A stretch of DNA of 64,000 nt from Astragalus membranaceus (GCA_039519185.1 CM076849.1:82011289-82075288), one strand, 5' to 3'; numbered from the stretch's first letter, positions 1 through 12,508 are shown. Numbers and translations: made by a program. The notes: a model not told the origin generated them from the sequence alone.

Positions 1-1256
1 AGAAAACACTGCAGCACCTCGAAGTTGATCGAGCAAATCGTCTATCCTTGGTAGAGGATACTTATTCTTGACAGTTACCTTGTTCAATTGGCGGTAATCA
101 ATACACAGTCGCATGCTCCCGTCCCTCTTCTTGACAAGCAATACCGGAGCACCCCATGGCGAAGCACTAGGCCGGACAAACTTCTTTGATATCAATTCTT
201 CCAGTTGAAACTTTAATTCCTTTAATTCTAAATGAGACATTCTATATGGGGCAATAGAGATTGGCCCTGTGCCTAGAACCAACTCTATTGAGAATTCCAC
301 CTCACGGTCTGGAGGTAAGGAGGAAACTTCATCCGGAAAAACATCCAGAAATTCATTAACAACTTGTACAGAGGACAAATCTAAACCAGTTTCAGTCGGT
401 GCAGACAACAAAATAACATAAGCTTCCGCACCTTGAAATAGAGATTGATTTGCCGATGTGAAGGAAATAATTGCTTCAGAATTTGACTTCGGTAGCTCAA
501 CTGATTCCGAGGCAAAACTGACAGTCCTATTAAAACAGTCGATGGTGACATGATTTGCTGTCATCCAGTTCATACCCAAAACGACGTCCATACCTCTCAT
601 GGGTAAACAAATAAAGTCTATAACGAAGTTTCTGTCTCCTATGACCAGAAGACAACTCTGACATAAAGACTGGGTCTGGACGCGACCCTTGGCAGCAGTT
701 AAAATAGTTATTGGTTCGGAAAGCGAAGACAAGGCTAATCCCAACCGGTCAACACATGCTTGAGAAATAAAACAATGTGTAGCACCTGTTGCGCCCGAAA
801 AATCCGGTTCGGGACTTTTCGTTTGACAACGTGGAAAAAGTTTGGAGCCGCCGCCAATATTTTAATTTTAAGACCAAAACATTGAAAAAAGGTCTTTGAA
901 AAGGCGGATGGTCTTTTTGAAAACTAGAGATGTAGGTTCGGGGGTCGGTTAGGTACGGGGAAGGGATTAGCACCCCGCACCTCCTTTCTACCGAAAGGGA
1001 ACCATTAACTTGATGTGTGGTTTGGACAAAAGTTTGAGTTTGAAAGCGGTTTATTCTACTTCTTTTCTTTTCTTTAGGAGTTTGTTTTATTGAAAACGAG
1101 GGGGAAAGGGATATTTTTGGTTATCTTTGAAAATCAGGACAAAACAAAGATTTTTTAAGAGTGTGCTTGACGGGACAGGACCCCGCTCCTACGTACCCTC
1201 ACTGGAAGAGGGATCAAAGCTACGTAGTTCTCGGTTTTTGGTTTTGAAAAAGGATT

Positions 1257-1580
1257 GAGCTTTCGCGAAGACCGAACAACAACGGTTAGAATGGTCTCGC
1301 TACTAACTCCTTTTGAAAACAACATCATCATTAACAACCTAATCGGCAACGGCGCGATTGGTGTTTAATGACAATTGGTTTATTTTTGAGAAATGAATAA
1401 GTTTTCGAAAATGGGATAGAGCTTTTGCGAAGACCGAACAACAACGGTTAGAATGGTCTCGCTAATAACTCCTTTTGAAAACAATATCATCATTAACGAC
1501 CTAATCGGCAACGGCGCGATTGGTGTTTAATGACGATTGATTTATTTTTGTTTTGAAAGTAAAAGTTTCTTTTTGTTTTG
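1257..1580. repeat. 162-bp tandem duplication
   Basis: Two copies (about 1257-1418 and 1419-1580) share the core GCGAAGACCGAACAACAACG and CTAATCGGCAACGGCGCG and differ at a handful of sites. They lie inside the LTR-type insertion. Confidence 0.85.
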
Positions 1581-3430
1581 AAATGATTTTAGGAAATGGG
1601 TTTTAGAAAAGGAGTAGAACATTTCAAGTCAATTCTAAATCCATAACCAAATGCAAATGAATGAATAATACTCAAGCAAACATGAACATATCATTCATTA
1701 ACCAAGATTAAACATGCCCATACAATCAAAGGATTCAATTATTAAAGATGCAAAACAAAGTTCTCAAAGTAATTGTGTGTGTGCGAGAAGGATTGTATTT
1801 ACCCTAATGGCTCTATGCTACAACATGCATGTAGACTTACGTCTCCATTAGGAGGTCATACAAGTGGAGAGGAGGGCACACAATCAAGTCAAGACGTTTA
1901 TGTAACACCCCGATTTCAACATTTCTATTATCTTCTGTGATTTTTGTGTCGATGTGCGTTATAGTAATTATTATGATAATTTAGTGAATGTTCAATTTGT
2001 AAATAATATATGACTAGTTACATTTAATTACTTCTAACTAGTTCCTATTTTGATTATTTTTATTTTTAAATAATTATCTCAACATATTATCAATATTTTG
2101 GAAGTGCTATTTTTTTTATATAAATATAAATGTGTTAAAATTAGCTTTAGTGGTGGATAGAATGCTTTGAAAATAATTTGAACGAGTTTTGGGCCTTTAC
2201 TAGCCAGTTTCCTAGTTTCACTTTTTACGGTACTATCGTACATTGGGCTGGATTAGGATTTTATAATTTCTAATGGGGAAGCCCACTGATTGGAATTAAC
2301 CTAATTCTCACGTCCTCATCCTTTCCTCATCATGTCAGCCGCATTCCCAAAAATATGAGGTTGTTTCTATTACCTTCTCCAATTCAAGCTATTCACGCCC
2401 ATCCTCTTTCTTTGAGCAATCCCGTGTCTCTCTCACAGTTAAGATTATTAGGTGTAGCATATGATCACTCTTACCAATTGTTTGTCATAGGGTTCATTCT
2501 TAATTCTAGACTAGATACCAAGTCTCCACGTGTAGCATATGTTGAAGGATTTGAATCCTTACAATTTGATGGTCATCCCGTTCCCTTTCTTTCTTTGATT
2601 CATGATCCAATTTAAATTTCCAAATGCAATATTTCAAGTTCAGAGTTCTGTCCGTCGCCTTTGGAATCCAAGTGTTCGTCACTTCCTTCAATAGCATTAG
2701 CCAACCATGTGCCTTGTCCTGCATCCTTTTTATTGATCGCATATGTATAATTAAAGACACCCTCTAATCAAATTCTCCACCACATCAAATTTGGTACTGG
2801 ACATTAATTTGATGAGCAAAATCACATGATCAGTGGCTCACGAGTTTTCAAGGATAGTCGTCTTTTGGGTTTTGGCTCATTTGTGCAAAAGAAAAGAAAA
2901 GTTGCGAATTGAGAGGGAGTGAGAAGAAGAGGGGCGCGGCGCAACCAAGGAGGAAGGAGAAGAGGATCTCGCTTGTTGCTGTGTTCTGTTGGTGACTTCT
3001 CTCCAGGGTCTTCTAATCCTAATAATTAAGGTAAGGGTGGGTCTCATCTTCCTCTATAATTGGGTCTTATGATGGGTATTAGGGTAGGGGCTTATACCTA
3101 AGTTGCCATGATCTTGTGTGATTGTTTGATTTGTAGTTGATTTAAAATCCTCGATTGATGGTCATTACGAATTTGATGTCTTGATGATGGTTACTACGAA
3201 ATTGATGTTTTGATGATGACTATTATGAAATTGGTGTTGTGAATGATGGTTGTTATGAAATTGGTGTTTGTGATGTTGTCATGGTCGTACATGAGGTGTT
3301 TGATGAATTTGGTTGCGTTGTTGTTCGAGTCCTAGGCGCCACAAGCGCCATTATTGTTGCCATTGTCATGCGTGTTGCTGCTGGCTGGGTGCCATGGGCG
3401 CCTGTTGCTGTCTGTGTTGCGCCAGTTTTT

Positions 3431-3598
3431 GTGTTGCTGCCTGTGTCTAAGTGCTGGGCGTCAGGATCCCTCCTGCGCCAGTTTTTGTGTTGCTGCCTGT
3501 GTCTAAGTGCTGGGCGCCAGGATCGCTCCTGCGCCAGTTTTTGTGTTGCTGCCTGTGTCTAAGTGCTGGGCGCCAGGATCCCTCCGGCGCCAGTTTTC
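3431..3598. repeat. 56-bp minisatellite, three copies
   Basis: Unit starts at 3431, 3487 and 3543 (GTGTTGCTGCCTGTGTCTAA...), each with a GGGCG(C/T)CAGGATC segment. It sits in a wider stretch (3330-3700) rich in GGCGCC palindromes. Confidence 0.9.
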
Positions 3599-4325
3599 TG
3601 TGTTGCCTGGGCGCCAAGGGCGCCAGTTTGTGTGGCTGCGCCAGTTTCTGTGGCTGCGCCAGTTTTTCCTGCTAGGCGCCCAGTGCCTGGGTGCCATTAT
3701 CAGGATGTTGCCCAAATGTCCCCCGGTTTTGTTTTTGTCATATCTTTTGACTCGGATGTCCGTTTTACGTGCTTCAAAGTGCGTTGCGGAGCTTATTCAG
3801 TTTCTACCTGTGTGTTCTATTTTAAAGTAAAAACCATTATTTTTCTGACAGTTTCTGGACGCCTCAAGTGGCTGTCCCCGTTGGTCGCTGTTGTCGGTGT
3901 TGCAAAACTATTTCGGTGTTTAAAACCCCCTTTTGTGTCCTATTTGGTGTTGTGAGCTGAAGTAAAACCTTTCAATATAATCAGTAATATTAGTGCCCCG
4001 GTGTCAATAATGATGTGTTGATGTTTTTGACGATAATTCCCCTAGTGGCTATTGCTCTGATTGACGATGGTATTAATGATGAATAAAAGCTGTGATTTTA
4101 TAAGTGACGATGATGCCATAAAGGCTATTAGCGACGATGATGTTAATGACGATGAGAATATTAGTGATGATGGTATTAATGATGATGGTATATGTGACGA
4201 TGACTTGACAGGTGATGTGCCTTTGATGGGCGAACTGGTAAGTAATGGGTCACTAAGTTGACCGCGATTGTGTGTGGTTGTGTTTGGTGCATGTCATCGT
4301 GTCTCATGCAACTCATGTGCATAAA

Positions 4326-4437
4326 GGCTGCGGTCTTACAAGCGACGATAAAAGGCTGCGGTCTTACAAGCAACGATAAAAGGCTGCGGTCTTACAAGCG
4401 ACGATAAAAGGCTGCGGTCTCGAGCTAGTGACGATGA
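4326..4437. repeat. 28-bp minisatellite, about four copies
   Basis: Copies of GGCTGCGGTCTTACAAGC begin at 4326, 4354, 4382 and 4410. The preceding 4060-4210 is a degenerate GACGATGATG-type repeat whose translation is an Asp-rich artefact. Confidence 0.9.
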
Positions 4438-5386
4438 ATAAGGCTCAAAAAGTGACGATGTGCCCAATTGGCAGAATTAGTGATGACGATGACTGGTACC
4501 ACATGCACACGCCCGTTGCGATGGGTTGCACTTCATACATGATCATGACGTTGTGATGACTTACTGTGATGATTGATTTGATGTTTGCGATGTGGCTGAT
4601 ATAGTGTTGTAGCTCTAGCATAATACTTATCATATGCACTATTATATTGTTAGATGAACTCACCCCTTCTGTTTGAATGTTACCCCTATGCGGTAACGTG
4701 CAGGTAATATCGAGTGAAGTCTTAGGTACCTTCGTTAGCCGAGTCGGGTCGTCTGCTCTGATACGTGATCTAACAAGAAATTTGATGATGCAACCTTGAA
4801 GAGAATGGAAGGAAAGATGGTGATCTAACAAGAAATGGAGGATTTGATGGTTGATTTTTGAAGAAAAATGGGTGAGGGAGAAGATGATGGTTTCGCAAAA
4901 AGAGAGGAGAAGGGAGAAGCTTTGGTGTGCTAGGGTTTTGTGTAGGAGAATGAGAGGCTAAAGGATCAAATGAGAAGCCAAAAAGAAGTGGATCCTTAGG
5001 TGTGGGAATGAGGGGGTATTTATAGGATGAAACTAGGTCTAAGGGTAGTTTAGTCTTTGTGCTTTTAATGTGCTCTAGGATTGAGTCTCAATTTTGAATC
5101 AAGGGTTGAGATTAATCCTCACATGGATTAAGGGTATTGAAGAAGCACAAAATGAGAGTGAGGGAGAGAGGGGGGCGAAAATGAAGAAGGAAAAAAAAGG
5201 AAAAGAAAAATGAATTTTCTTATTTTGGGAAAGGGATCTCATGTGAGGTAGGGTTAAGGGCATTTTAGGGATGGATTGTTACCAAAGAAGGAAATTTGTG
5301 TTTTCTTAGGAATAGGTTAGTGTAAATGAGTGAAGTAATTTACCAAAGAGGGCAATGGTTACAAAATAGAAGAGTGTGGAAGGGTT

Positions 5387-5388
<2 letters not shown>

Positions 5389-5465
<77 letters not shown>
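5389..5465. repeat. (GA)n microsatellite
   Basis: An uninterrupted GA dinucleotide tract of about 38 units. Confidence 0.97.
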
Positions 5466-5468
<3 letters not shown>

Positions 5469-7274
5469 GAGAATTTGAGGGGATAAGGAGGAACAAAAAA
5501 AACTTGCTTTTTTTGGTCTTTTTGTCTTATTTGAAGACACTTCCTTATTTTGAGTTTGAATTTTGGTCATGGGAATAAAAGTGCACCTATTGGAAATGTG
5601 TTACATGTTTTTGGGCACCATAAAATATTCCCTCTAGTCACCCATGACAATAAAAATTGTCACTTAAGAATTGAGGAATATTTAATGGTCCTTTTTTTTA
5701 TTTTTCTATGCACTAAAAATGGAAAAATACATTTTTAATTATTTTTGACTAGGGTTTTCTTTCTAAAAAATTGTACAAAAATTATCCTTGATAGAATAAA
5801 AATGTACTTTTTGTGGATGTGTATTTTTGGCGAGAAAATCATCCTGTTGCGAAAAATGACCAAAATGCCCTTTTTGACCCTAAAACCCTAATTTGCCTAA
5901 AAAGTGCATTCCAACCCTAAAAATGACTTTAAAGACCTTGGAATGCCTTCTAGGACCCAAAATGCAATGCATGATGCTCTTCATTCTTCAATTTATTTAT
6001 TTTTTGTGGAAAATTAAGGTTTTGACCTAAGCCGGACAAAATTAGGGTATGACAGCACCTGAATCATATAATATACTGACGGAGTTATTGAAAAGGGATC
6101 CTGTACCCCTCAGTAGATTATCTGAAGACTTGACTTTCTCAGCATCCAAAGTGTAGATTCTTCCTTGAGTAGTTCCTGCACGATCATCATCACGCTTCTT
6201 CCTTGCAGGGCATTGGGTAGCATAATGGACCTATTTCTTGCAGTAGTAGCAGGTATTGGATCCAACTTGGCATTCACCACGATGAGGCCTACCACATTTT
6301 GAACAATTGTTGAACTTTGAGGAATCTGGTGACTGAGCTTGCTTTCCTTTGTTGAAGTTACCCTTTGACTTTGCCTGTGGGGTTGATGATTCAGCCATCT
6401 TCTTCTTTCCTTTCCAATACTCTCTTCTTTCTTCCTACAATCTGTTTAGATCGGCTTCGGCAACATAGGCTTGTTGAACCAAAGCAGCATAGTTGGTCAT
6501 AGCATAAGAGCTAAGACCTTGGGCGATATCAGCACGGAGACCTGCCCTATACATCTGCATCTTCCATTCATCATTCGGAGCATACCTTGCTAACTGGTAG
6601 AATTGAGACAACTTCTCAAACTTGGCGGTGAACTCTCCCACCGTCATATCACCTTGCTTGAGATTGACAAATTCTGTCTGCTTACTTAACTTCATCGCCG
6701 GAGGAAAGAAATGTCCAATAAACAATTCCCTGAAGTTAAACCAGGTTATAGGAGTTTCCTGATTCACCATCAGTTCATGAGCATTGGTCCACCAGGTTTG
6801 TGCTTCCTCTTCTAGCATATGAGCTGCAAAGAGTACCTTTTCTTCTTCTCTGCATTGCAGAGTCCTGAAAATTTTCTCCATAGAGTCCAACCAATAATGA
6901 AATACCATCACATCCGGTCCTCCCTTGAAACTTGGGGGATGCATCTTCTGAAAACGGAAATAAGCTCTATTCGGATCTTCCGGAGGAGGCTGTTGAACAT
7001 TAGGCTGCTACTGATTCACTTGCTGCTGATGCATTTGCATCATGTCTTGCATCATCTTTTGTTGATTCTCAATCACATTCTGCATCCACTCCTGATGGGG
7101 GTCAATGGGTGGGTTTCTCCTACCTCTTCCAGCCATAATTCTGCGAAATATGAACAAAGTATTAAGTTGATCAGGCTCAATGTCTAATAGCATACTAAGA
7201 AGAATCAGACTTAGAAGACGTAACAGACTCTTAACCTCTAAGTCCGACTAGGTTGAACCGCTCCGATACCAAAA

Positions 7275-9563
7275 TGTAACACCCTAATATTTCTATCAAA
7301 TAGAAATGCTAAGATGCACGAAATGGCAAACATCATAGTAATACTTCCTGTTTAGATAATGAACACAACTAAAATTTTTCTCGATGATTAACATCAACAG
7401 TCTTACATTCCATAATTCAATTAAAACCAGATAGGTTCCATGCATGTCTTTCAATATCTTTATAACCTAGTGTTCAATACCATCACAAGAAAAGTGGAAA
7501 CGATTACATAAGTTAAAACAAATTCAAGTCACATTATCGAGTTACAAAGACAACAAGGGAATCCAATATCATAGATAAAAGGATCAAGTCTTCTAACTTC
7601 TCCTCTAGCACGTCACCTACTCGTGCCTCGTCGCTTTCTTCTTTCCCTGTTTCTCTGTAAAACAACAACATATAATGGGTGAGATAAACATTATCTCAGT
7701 GAGTCCTACCGTAACCCCTCACAATAACTCTCGGTCCATTTATTTCCTTTTCCTTACTTTAATCGCATTCCATATAGGGCCACGTGCATATGTCTTTTCC
7801 TTTCATGCCATAGCCATCTTTGGTAATGACCACGCCTTTACCGTCGAACCTCTCCACTAGTTTACACTAGCTTCAAACCTTTGAGGCCTAGGTTCTGGGG
7901 CTCATGACTTCCCCTCCCCTAGTGTACTAATCTACTGGGTCGTCACGCATCCTCTGATATAATATATATATCTTAACCTTGAAAGAACATTTAGTTCCAT
8001 TACCTTTAAACAATTAATTGAACATTTAGTTCCATGACCTTTATACATGACCCATGCCCACTCGCGTGCACTACTATTCGGTTTTTGAAACATTTATAGA
8101 TTTGAAGATAATTTCCAAAACCATCTTTGAACATGTCAAAAACAATGTCTTAAAAGTGAAAATTCATCACAAAGGGTTGGAAAGGAGATTAGAAGAGGTT
8201 TGGAATCAAAAGGAGCGACGAAACGAGAATTCGCTGTCCGGTAACAGAAGCTCATACACGGTCCGTGCTCCCTAGGCGCACGACCCATGCGCACTGGACC
8301 TTGTTTTGAAAACCATTTTGTGAACATGGCGCACGATCCGTGTGCCTTAGGCGCACGATTCGTGCGCTTCTGTCTGTGCACCATTTCATTCCGCTTTTCT
8401 CATTTTCGCAATTCCGTTCGAGTCCAATCCGTATTCCGATCAATATCCAACGAAAACATAAACGATATCAAGCAATATTCCAGTCAATCCAGTCCATAAA
8501 ATCACATATAAAATTCGATAAAAACCGTAAAACGTTATTTTTCCGAAAACGGTTTTCGACTCTTAAAACTTTTCGAAGCGAAATGCACTTCAAAACCGAT
8601 CACATGACAATCATTTCAGAAATACAAAATGATCCTAAGCGTGAGTAGAACTCACCGTTTTGACGAACTCGGGAGAAATCACGTCCTCACACGAAACGAC
8701 CGAACCGTAACCTCTCGAACGATCCCCGTAATCACGAACTCGCACCGAATGGGTCTAGACTTCGAAACTGAACTTCTAACACTTCTAAATTAGAAACTCA
8801 ACAGCTTTGATTCTGAACCTAAGTTCCTTGGCTACTGAATTTCTTCTCCTACTACTCAAACCAACCATGCATCACTAGTTATACCTCAAGCTAGCTCCCA
8901 TTTGGCCATGCAATGCTTCAAAGTGCTCAAAGCTCCATTTCTTCCCTTTGAGCTTCCAAATTTTGAAAATGGTAGATAGACAAGGAGGGTGAATCAGATG
9001 ATGAAATTGGTATCAAATGAAAGAGAAAAGAAAATGGGGAAGATTGGTACCAATTTTGCTTGCATGCACCAAGGTTGAAGGAATCTTTCTCTTCTCCTTC
9101 CTCTTCTCCCTTTCGCCCTCCTCTCTCCCTCACTCTATGCTTTCTGAAAGTTTCTGGTTTCTGGTGAAGTGAGGGTGCTGGGCAAGGCTTTAAGTGGATG
9201 GGAAATGACCAAAATGCCCTCCACTTAGCTCCTCACCTTAGTTTACTTCTAATTAACCACTAACTCATAATTAACTTCTAATTAAATTGTGATTGTGGTC
9301 TTATGGAGTTAAGGAGTATGTTTTGGTGTTGAGTAATTTGGGCCAGGGTTTGAAAGATATAGAAATGACCAAAATACCCTTGGTCCCCTATTCCTCACAT
9401 AATTCTATTTCTACCTCAAAACGACCATGTAATTCATACTATTAGCAACTAAATATTGCTTTCACGCTTTTAACATGTCCATGACTTGAATTATTATTTT
9501 ATCGAATAACAATTCGCTAGTTAATTTCTCAAAACAAAATTAAGCGAAATTAGGGATGTTACA
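7275..9563 (-). repeat. 5' LTR of the minus-strand Tekay-like element
   Basis: It runs from TGTAACACCC (plus-strand view) to GGGATGTTACA, 2,289 bp, and is about the same length and sequence as the solo LTR at 52216-54562. It contains a cluster of GC-rich hyphenated palindromes of the type GCGCACGATCCGTGCGC (about 8255-8365). On the minus strand there is a strong 5' splice-site sequence, CG|GTGAGTTC, at about 8651-8657. Confidence 0.88.
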
Positions 9564-9680
9564 GGACTGGCATGGAAGCAAAATTGCGTAAGATTTTGTG
9601 AATCAGAATGCATTGAAAAGGGATATAAAGGTGGATTATGTTTGGACATCTTCTTTGGGGATCTTTGTTGTTGTAATTAG
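9564..9680 (+). pseudogene. C-terminal exon fragment of a defensin-like (CS-alpha-beta, LCR/DEFL) cysteine-rich peptide gene
   Basis: Immediately after the gypsy LTR a 38-codon open frame ends at TAG 9678-9680. It has seven cysteines in a defensin-like order: a first Cys, C-x3-C (CESEC), a gamma-core GxC (GGLC) and a terminal CxC (CCC). Plant secreted defensin-like peptides are usually two exons, signal peptide then cysteine domain; here only the cysteine-rich end remains next to the LTR. The upstream part, if it survives, lies beyond the retrotransposon and outside the window. The fragment is short and chance cannot be excluded, but Cys spacing and stop position fit well. As it stands it has no start codon or signal peptide. 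Confidence 0.5.
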
Positions 9681-10390
9681 TAATGAGTTATATTGTGTCA
9701 AATCAGTCTAAAATAATAAGATACTTCAGCTTAGATTTGAGATTTGCAATTTGTAAGAAATTTGCATAAAGCTAAAGATCCCAAAACTTGATTATCAGTT
9801 AATGAAATTCAAAATAAAGCATTTCACTTACATTTTCTTCTCTTTCAAATTATTGCTGAGCTTTTTATTTTTTTGAAGCGATTGCTGAGCTTTTTTGGTT
9901 ATCTAAAAGTCAGAATTCTTCCAATTTACTACTATAAAAACTAGTGTTTTTGATACCAGTACATTACCATTTTTTAACAAAACTTTTAGATAAAATAGAT
10001 TTGATAAAAAATTTCATCAAGTTTTCAAATAGATTAAGTTCTACTCAAATGTCAAGTAGTTCAAGAAGAACAAATTCTATACTGATTGGTTTTTATTATT
10101 TTTTAAATATAGAAAATATATGGTTAGCTAATTTATTTATCAAATTAGTGAGAAATTTGAAAAGTAAATTACATTAATTACTTAACTTATATATAATTAA
10201 TAGTATTTGTTTTTGTACCTTGAAATAATATTATTATATTTTTTAAAGTTATAATTAATAAGACATGGTATTAATATAATATAATAAGTTACATAATTAT
10301 AATAATTAAATGTTAGATACTATTATTTTAAATAGTAAAAAGACGGGCACTATTGATCCGCTTATCTATCTATCTATCTATCTATCTATA
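9681..10390. other. AT-rich intergenic stretch
   Basis: No gene or repeat boundary is recognised. The stretch is strongly AT-rich and ends with a (TATC)n microsatellite (about 10356-10390) directly before the Helitron-like start. The first part may be the 3' untranslated region of the defensin-like fragment. Confidence 0.6.
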
Positions 10391-10808
10391 TCTATACTAT
10401 AAACAATTACGAGCTACTTCAAATTAATTTTTCACAGATGTCGTTCTTATATGATGCCATGTAATTCCTACATGTTGATGATGTGTTTCTTCATTAAAAT
10501 ACGTGGACCAGTACATATGAGGTAGAATCAGTTCAGTTTAAATTTCAAAAACCCTCTAAAATCGCTATGACCATAATATGCATTCATGATACAATAATGT
10601 CTATACTATAAACAATTACGAGCTACCTCAAATTAATTTTTCACAGATGTCGTTCTTATATGATGCCATGTAATTCCTACATGTTGATGATGTGTTTCTT
10701 CATTAAAATACGTGGATCAGTACATATGAGGTAGAATCAGTTCAGTTTAAATTTCAAAAACCCTCTAAAATCGCTATGACCATAATATGTATTCATGATA
10801 CAATAATG
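10391..10808. repeat. 209-bp tandem duplication of the Helitron 5' end
   Basis: Copies 10391-10599 and 10600-10808 both start TCTATACTATAAACAATTAC and show only about three mismatches (for example CTACTTC versus CTACCTC, GGACCAG versus GGATCAG). Confidence 0.9.
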
Positions 10809-11299
10809 TCTAAAATGGCAAGTTTTGGTATTGACATCGGGCAACATTAATACCGTATGAGAGTAACGAATTTTATTCCAACACATTTAATATACATATT
10901 GCTACACACACTAAATGTATAAGAGAATTCAAATAAATGTCACTGCTCAAAAATGCAAATAAATGTCCATAATTAGTAACTAGTAATTAAACATTATAAT
11001 GGGAATTCTGCATACCAGTTAAGTCTGAAATTTGAAACATATGCACCCTGTCATCTGCAATCCAAATTCAAATCATGTTTTTCACATTAAAATTAAAATG
11101 GTATAAAAATCAATTGTAGTTGATGGCGTATATGATTAAATGAGGAAATTCTAGCACCCAATTGTATATGTCCCAAAATATTGTCTACATACATATGGTC
11201 AAATATGCTTGATTATCTGGATTGTGATCGGTCGACGCAATATTTTGGAAATGAAATGAAATTCAAGGAATGAAAAAGGATGGTTGAGAAATGATGGAA

Positions 11300-12508
11300 A
11301 GAGAATTACTTCAAGTTGATTAAGTTTTCTCCTTTTATTGATTTTGGAAAGAGAATTATTTCACTATACATAGCTCCATTGATAAGTTTTGAAAATGTTA
11401 AAATTGTGAAGGGATTTCAAGTTAGCAAGTCTGTTTTCCTTGGTCAAGATCCTTCGAGAGAGTGTTTAGTCCCGATTAGCAAATCGATAAGGATTGACTG
11501 GGAGAGAAATCGGATCGAACGGGGTAGCGGTTCGTAGTGAAAAACAGAGTTTTTGGTAATGCTGAGAAAGGAGCCCAGTCTTTGCGCCCCCTTCTGTCAC
11601 TTTTTCTAAAACTTGCGATTTCGCTTTCCGTTCGACGCGAGTTCCTTTCCATTCTTTTCCCTAATTTAACCTAAGTTACCCTAACCCTGATTGGCCTTGA
11701 TTGAAGTGTATTTGAATGAAATAAATGAGGTTTTGACTATGTGAATATTGTCTAATACGAACGCTATTGTTTTATTAAATAAACGAACCGAGTATTGTTG
11801 TATCGAGTGAGAAGTAGGCCAAGTGCCAAGTAATGGACATAAGTGTCTAAGTAAAAGCATAAAATACCAAGGGGATGACAATCCCAAGTTAATAGCACAC
11901 TAAGGGGAAGTCATGAACCCTAAGCCAAGGCTCACTTAAGTTGACCCGGTAATAGCTATTGTTGGGTGGATTCTCCGTGGTATGAGAGCATGTAGTACCT
12001 GGAGTTGTGCTAAGAGCAAGAGAAAAGATAATTAAAACACCGAGAGGTTAAGGTGAGGGGTCCCGAAAGAACTCACTGAGATTATTATCTCACTGTTTAT
12101 TTATGTGGTGTTTTCAGATGAGCGGGGGAAAGCAAAAGCAAACAGAGAAGTTGTAGCTGTTGTTCTGGGCTACGAGCATAGAAGGATCTTTAATGATCAA
12201 GTTTATTTATAGTTTGCTTAGCTGACCCTAGTGTTACTTTATGTAACAAGTTTATTTCTTTGATACTTTAACTGTTGATTTGTAATCGAAGTTATGTATT
12301 TCTTTAGAATTCTGCTTTTGAGAATTTGAACAATAGAGTATCATGAATGACTTTTGGACTTGTTTCATTGTCATTAGTCAATCCTTTTTAGAAACTTGGT
12401 TACTTTAAAGGATAGTTGATAAAATATTTATCGAGTAAGTTTGTTCAGTTCGCTTAATATTTGGAAGTCTCGGTATTTCTTCCAAGGTTGAAATACTGGG
12501 GTGTTACA
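11300..12508 (+). repeat. 3' part of a truncated Ty3/gypsy LTR
   Basis: The segment ends in GGGGTGTTACA at 12508 and contains features shared with the Tekay-like LTRs elsewhere in the window: AGTCATGAACCCTAAGCC near 11910 and ACTCACTGAGAT...ATCTCAC near 12072. No matching TGTAACACC start is found upstream, so the 5' part is lost; the left edge given is approximate. The 12509-13680 stretch that follows has no recognisable feature. Confidence 0.6.

Larger units (their letters stand above)
1901..4778 (+). mobile_element. Possible nested plus-strand gypsy LTR fragment, right end unresolved
   Basis: The sequence TGTAACACCCCGATTTC at 1901 is a typical Tekay-like LTR start. The segment also has a TATATAAATA stretch near 2118, a leader-like purine-rich tract near 2900 and a donor-like AAG|GTAAGG near 3030. 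The expected terminal counterpart (ending GTGTTACA) is not found near 4700-4800, so the fragment is truncated or the boundary is wrong. Three GC-rich or acidic-looking translations here are minisatellite artefacts, not genes. Confidence 0.35.
787..6054 (-). mobile_element. LTR-type insertion (probably a solo LTR, itself carrying nested sequence) inside the gypsy protease region
   Basis: The insert is bounded by TG (787) and CA (6054) and flanked by a perfect 5-bp duplication GCACC (782-786 and 6055-6059). On the minus strand it begins TGTCATACCCTAATTTTG and ends CGGGCGCAACA. No second copy of either terminus is visible inside, so a solo LTR is the simplest reading. A TATA-like box (CTATAAATACCCC, about 5015-5030, minus strand) followed by a C/T-rich leader supports minus orientation. 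The middle (about 1901-4778) looks like a second, plus-oriented LTR fragment. No coding region is supported. The termini recall large Tat/Ogre-type LTRs, but the lineage is inference only. Confidence 0.7.
1..7136 (-). pseudogene. Broken gag-pol of the minus-strand Tekay-like element (5' part only)
   Basis: Gag starts at 7136 (MAGRGRRNPP...) and carries the retrotransposon gag domain. At least three in-frame stops are visible: TAG at 7008-7010, TAG at 6435-6437 and TAG at 6231-6233, the last inside a zinc knuckle. The frame is interrupted inside the protease motif (YDSGATH) by the insertion 787-6054; TSD copies GCACC lie at 782-786 and 6055-6059. From 786 down to 1 the frame is open through the protease end and RT blocks such as RLCIDYRQLNK and PLPRIDDLLDQLRG. 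It runs off the window before the RT catalytic aspartates. The gag stops show the copy cannot make its own Gag. Confidence 0.85.
1..9563 (-). mobile_element. Partial Ty3/gypsy (Tekay/Del-like) retrotransposon, 5' LTR plus gag-pol, cut by window edge
   Basis: Reading on the minus strand, a 2.3-kb LTR (9563 down to 7275) is followed by a primer-binding site complementary to initiator tRNA-Met (TGGTATCGGAGC, about 7260-7271), a gag start at 7136, then protease and reverse transcriptase running off the window at position 1. The 3' half and 3' LTR lie outside, so the TSD cannot be checked; GGACT (9564-9568) is the expected right copy. The body is split at 787-6054 by another LTR-type insertion. 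Gag and RT resemble those of the plus-strand array at 24847-41217, but the LTR is a different family and matches the solo LTR at 52216-54562. Confidence 0.9.

Noticed and set aside
3239..3955. Overlapping Cys/Val/Pro-rich frames on the plus strand
   Set aside because: They exist in all frames because of the 56-bp minisatellite and GGCGCC repeats within LTR sequence.
4061..4261. Asp-rich 66-codon frame
   Set aside because: Translation of a degenerate GATGATGAC repeat.
5340..5570. Ser-Leu repeat frame
   Set aside because: Translation of the (GA)n tract.
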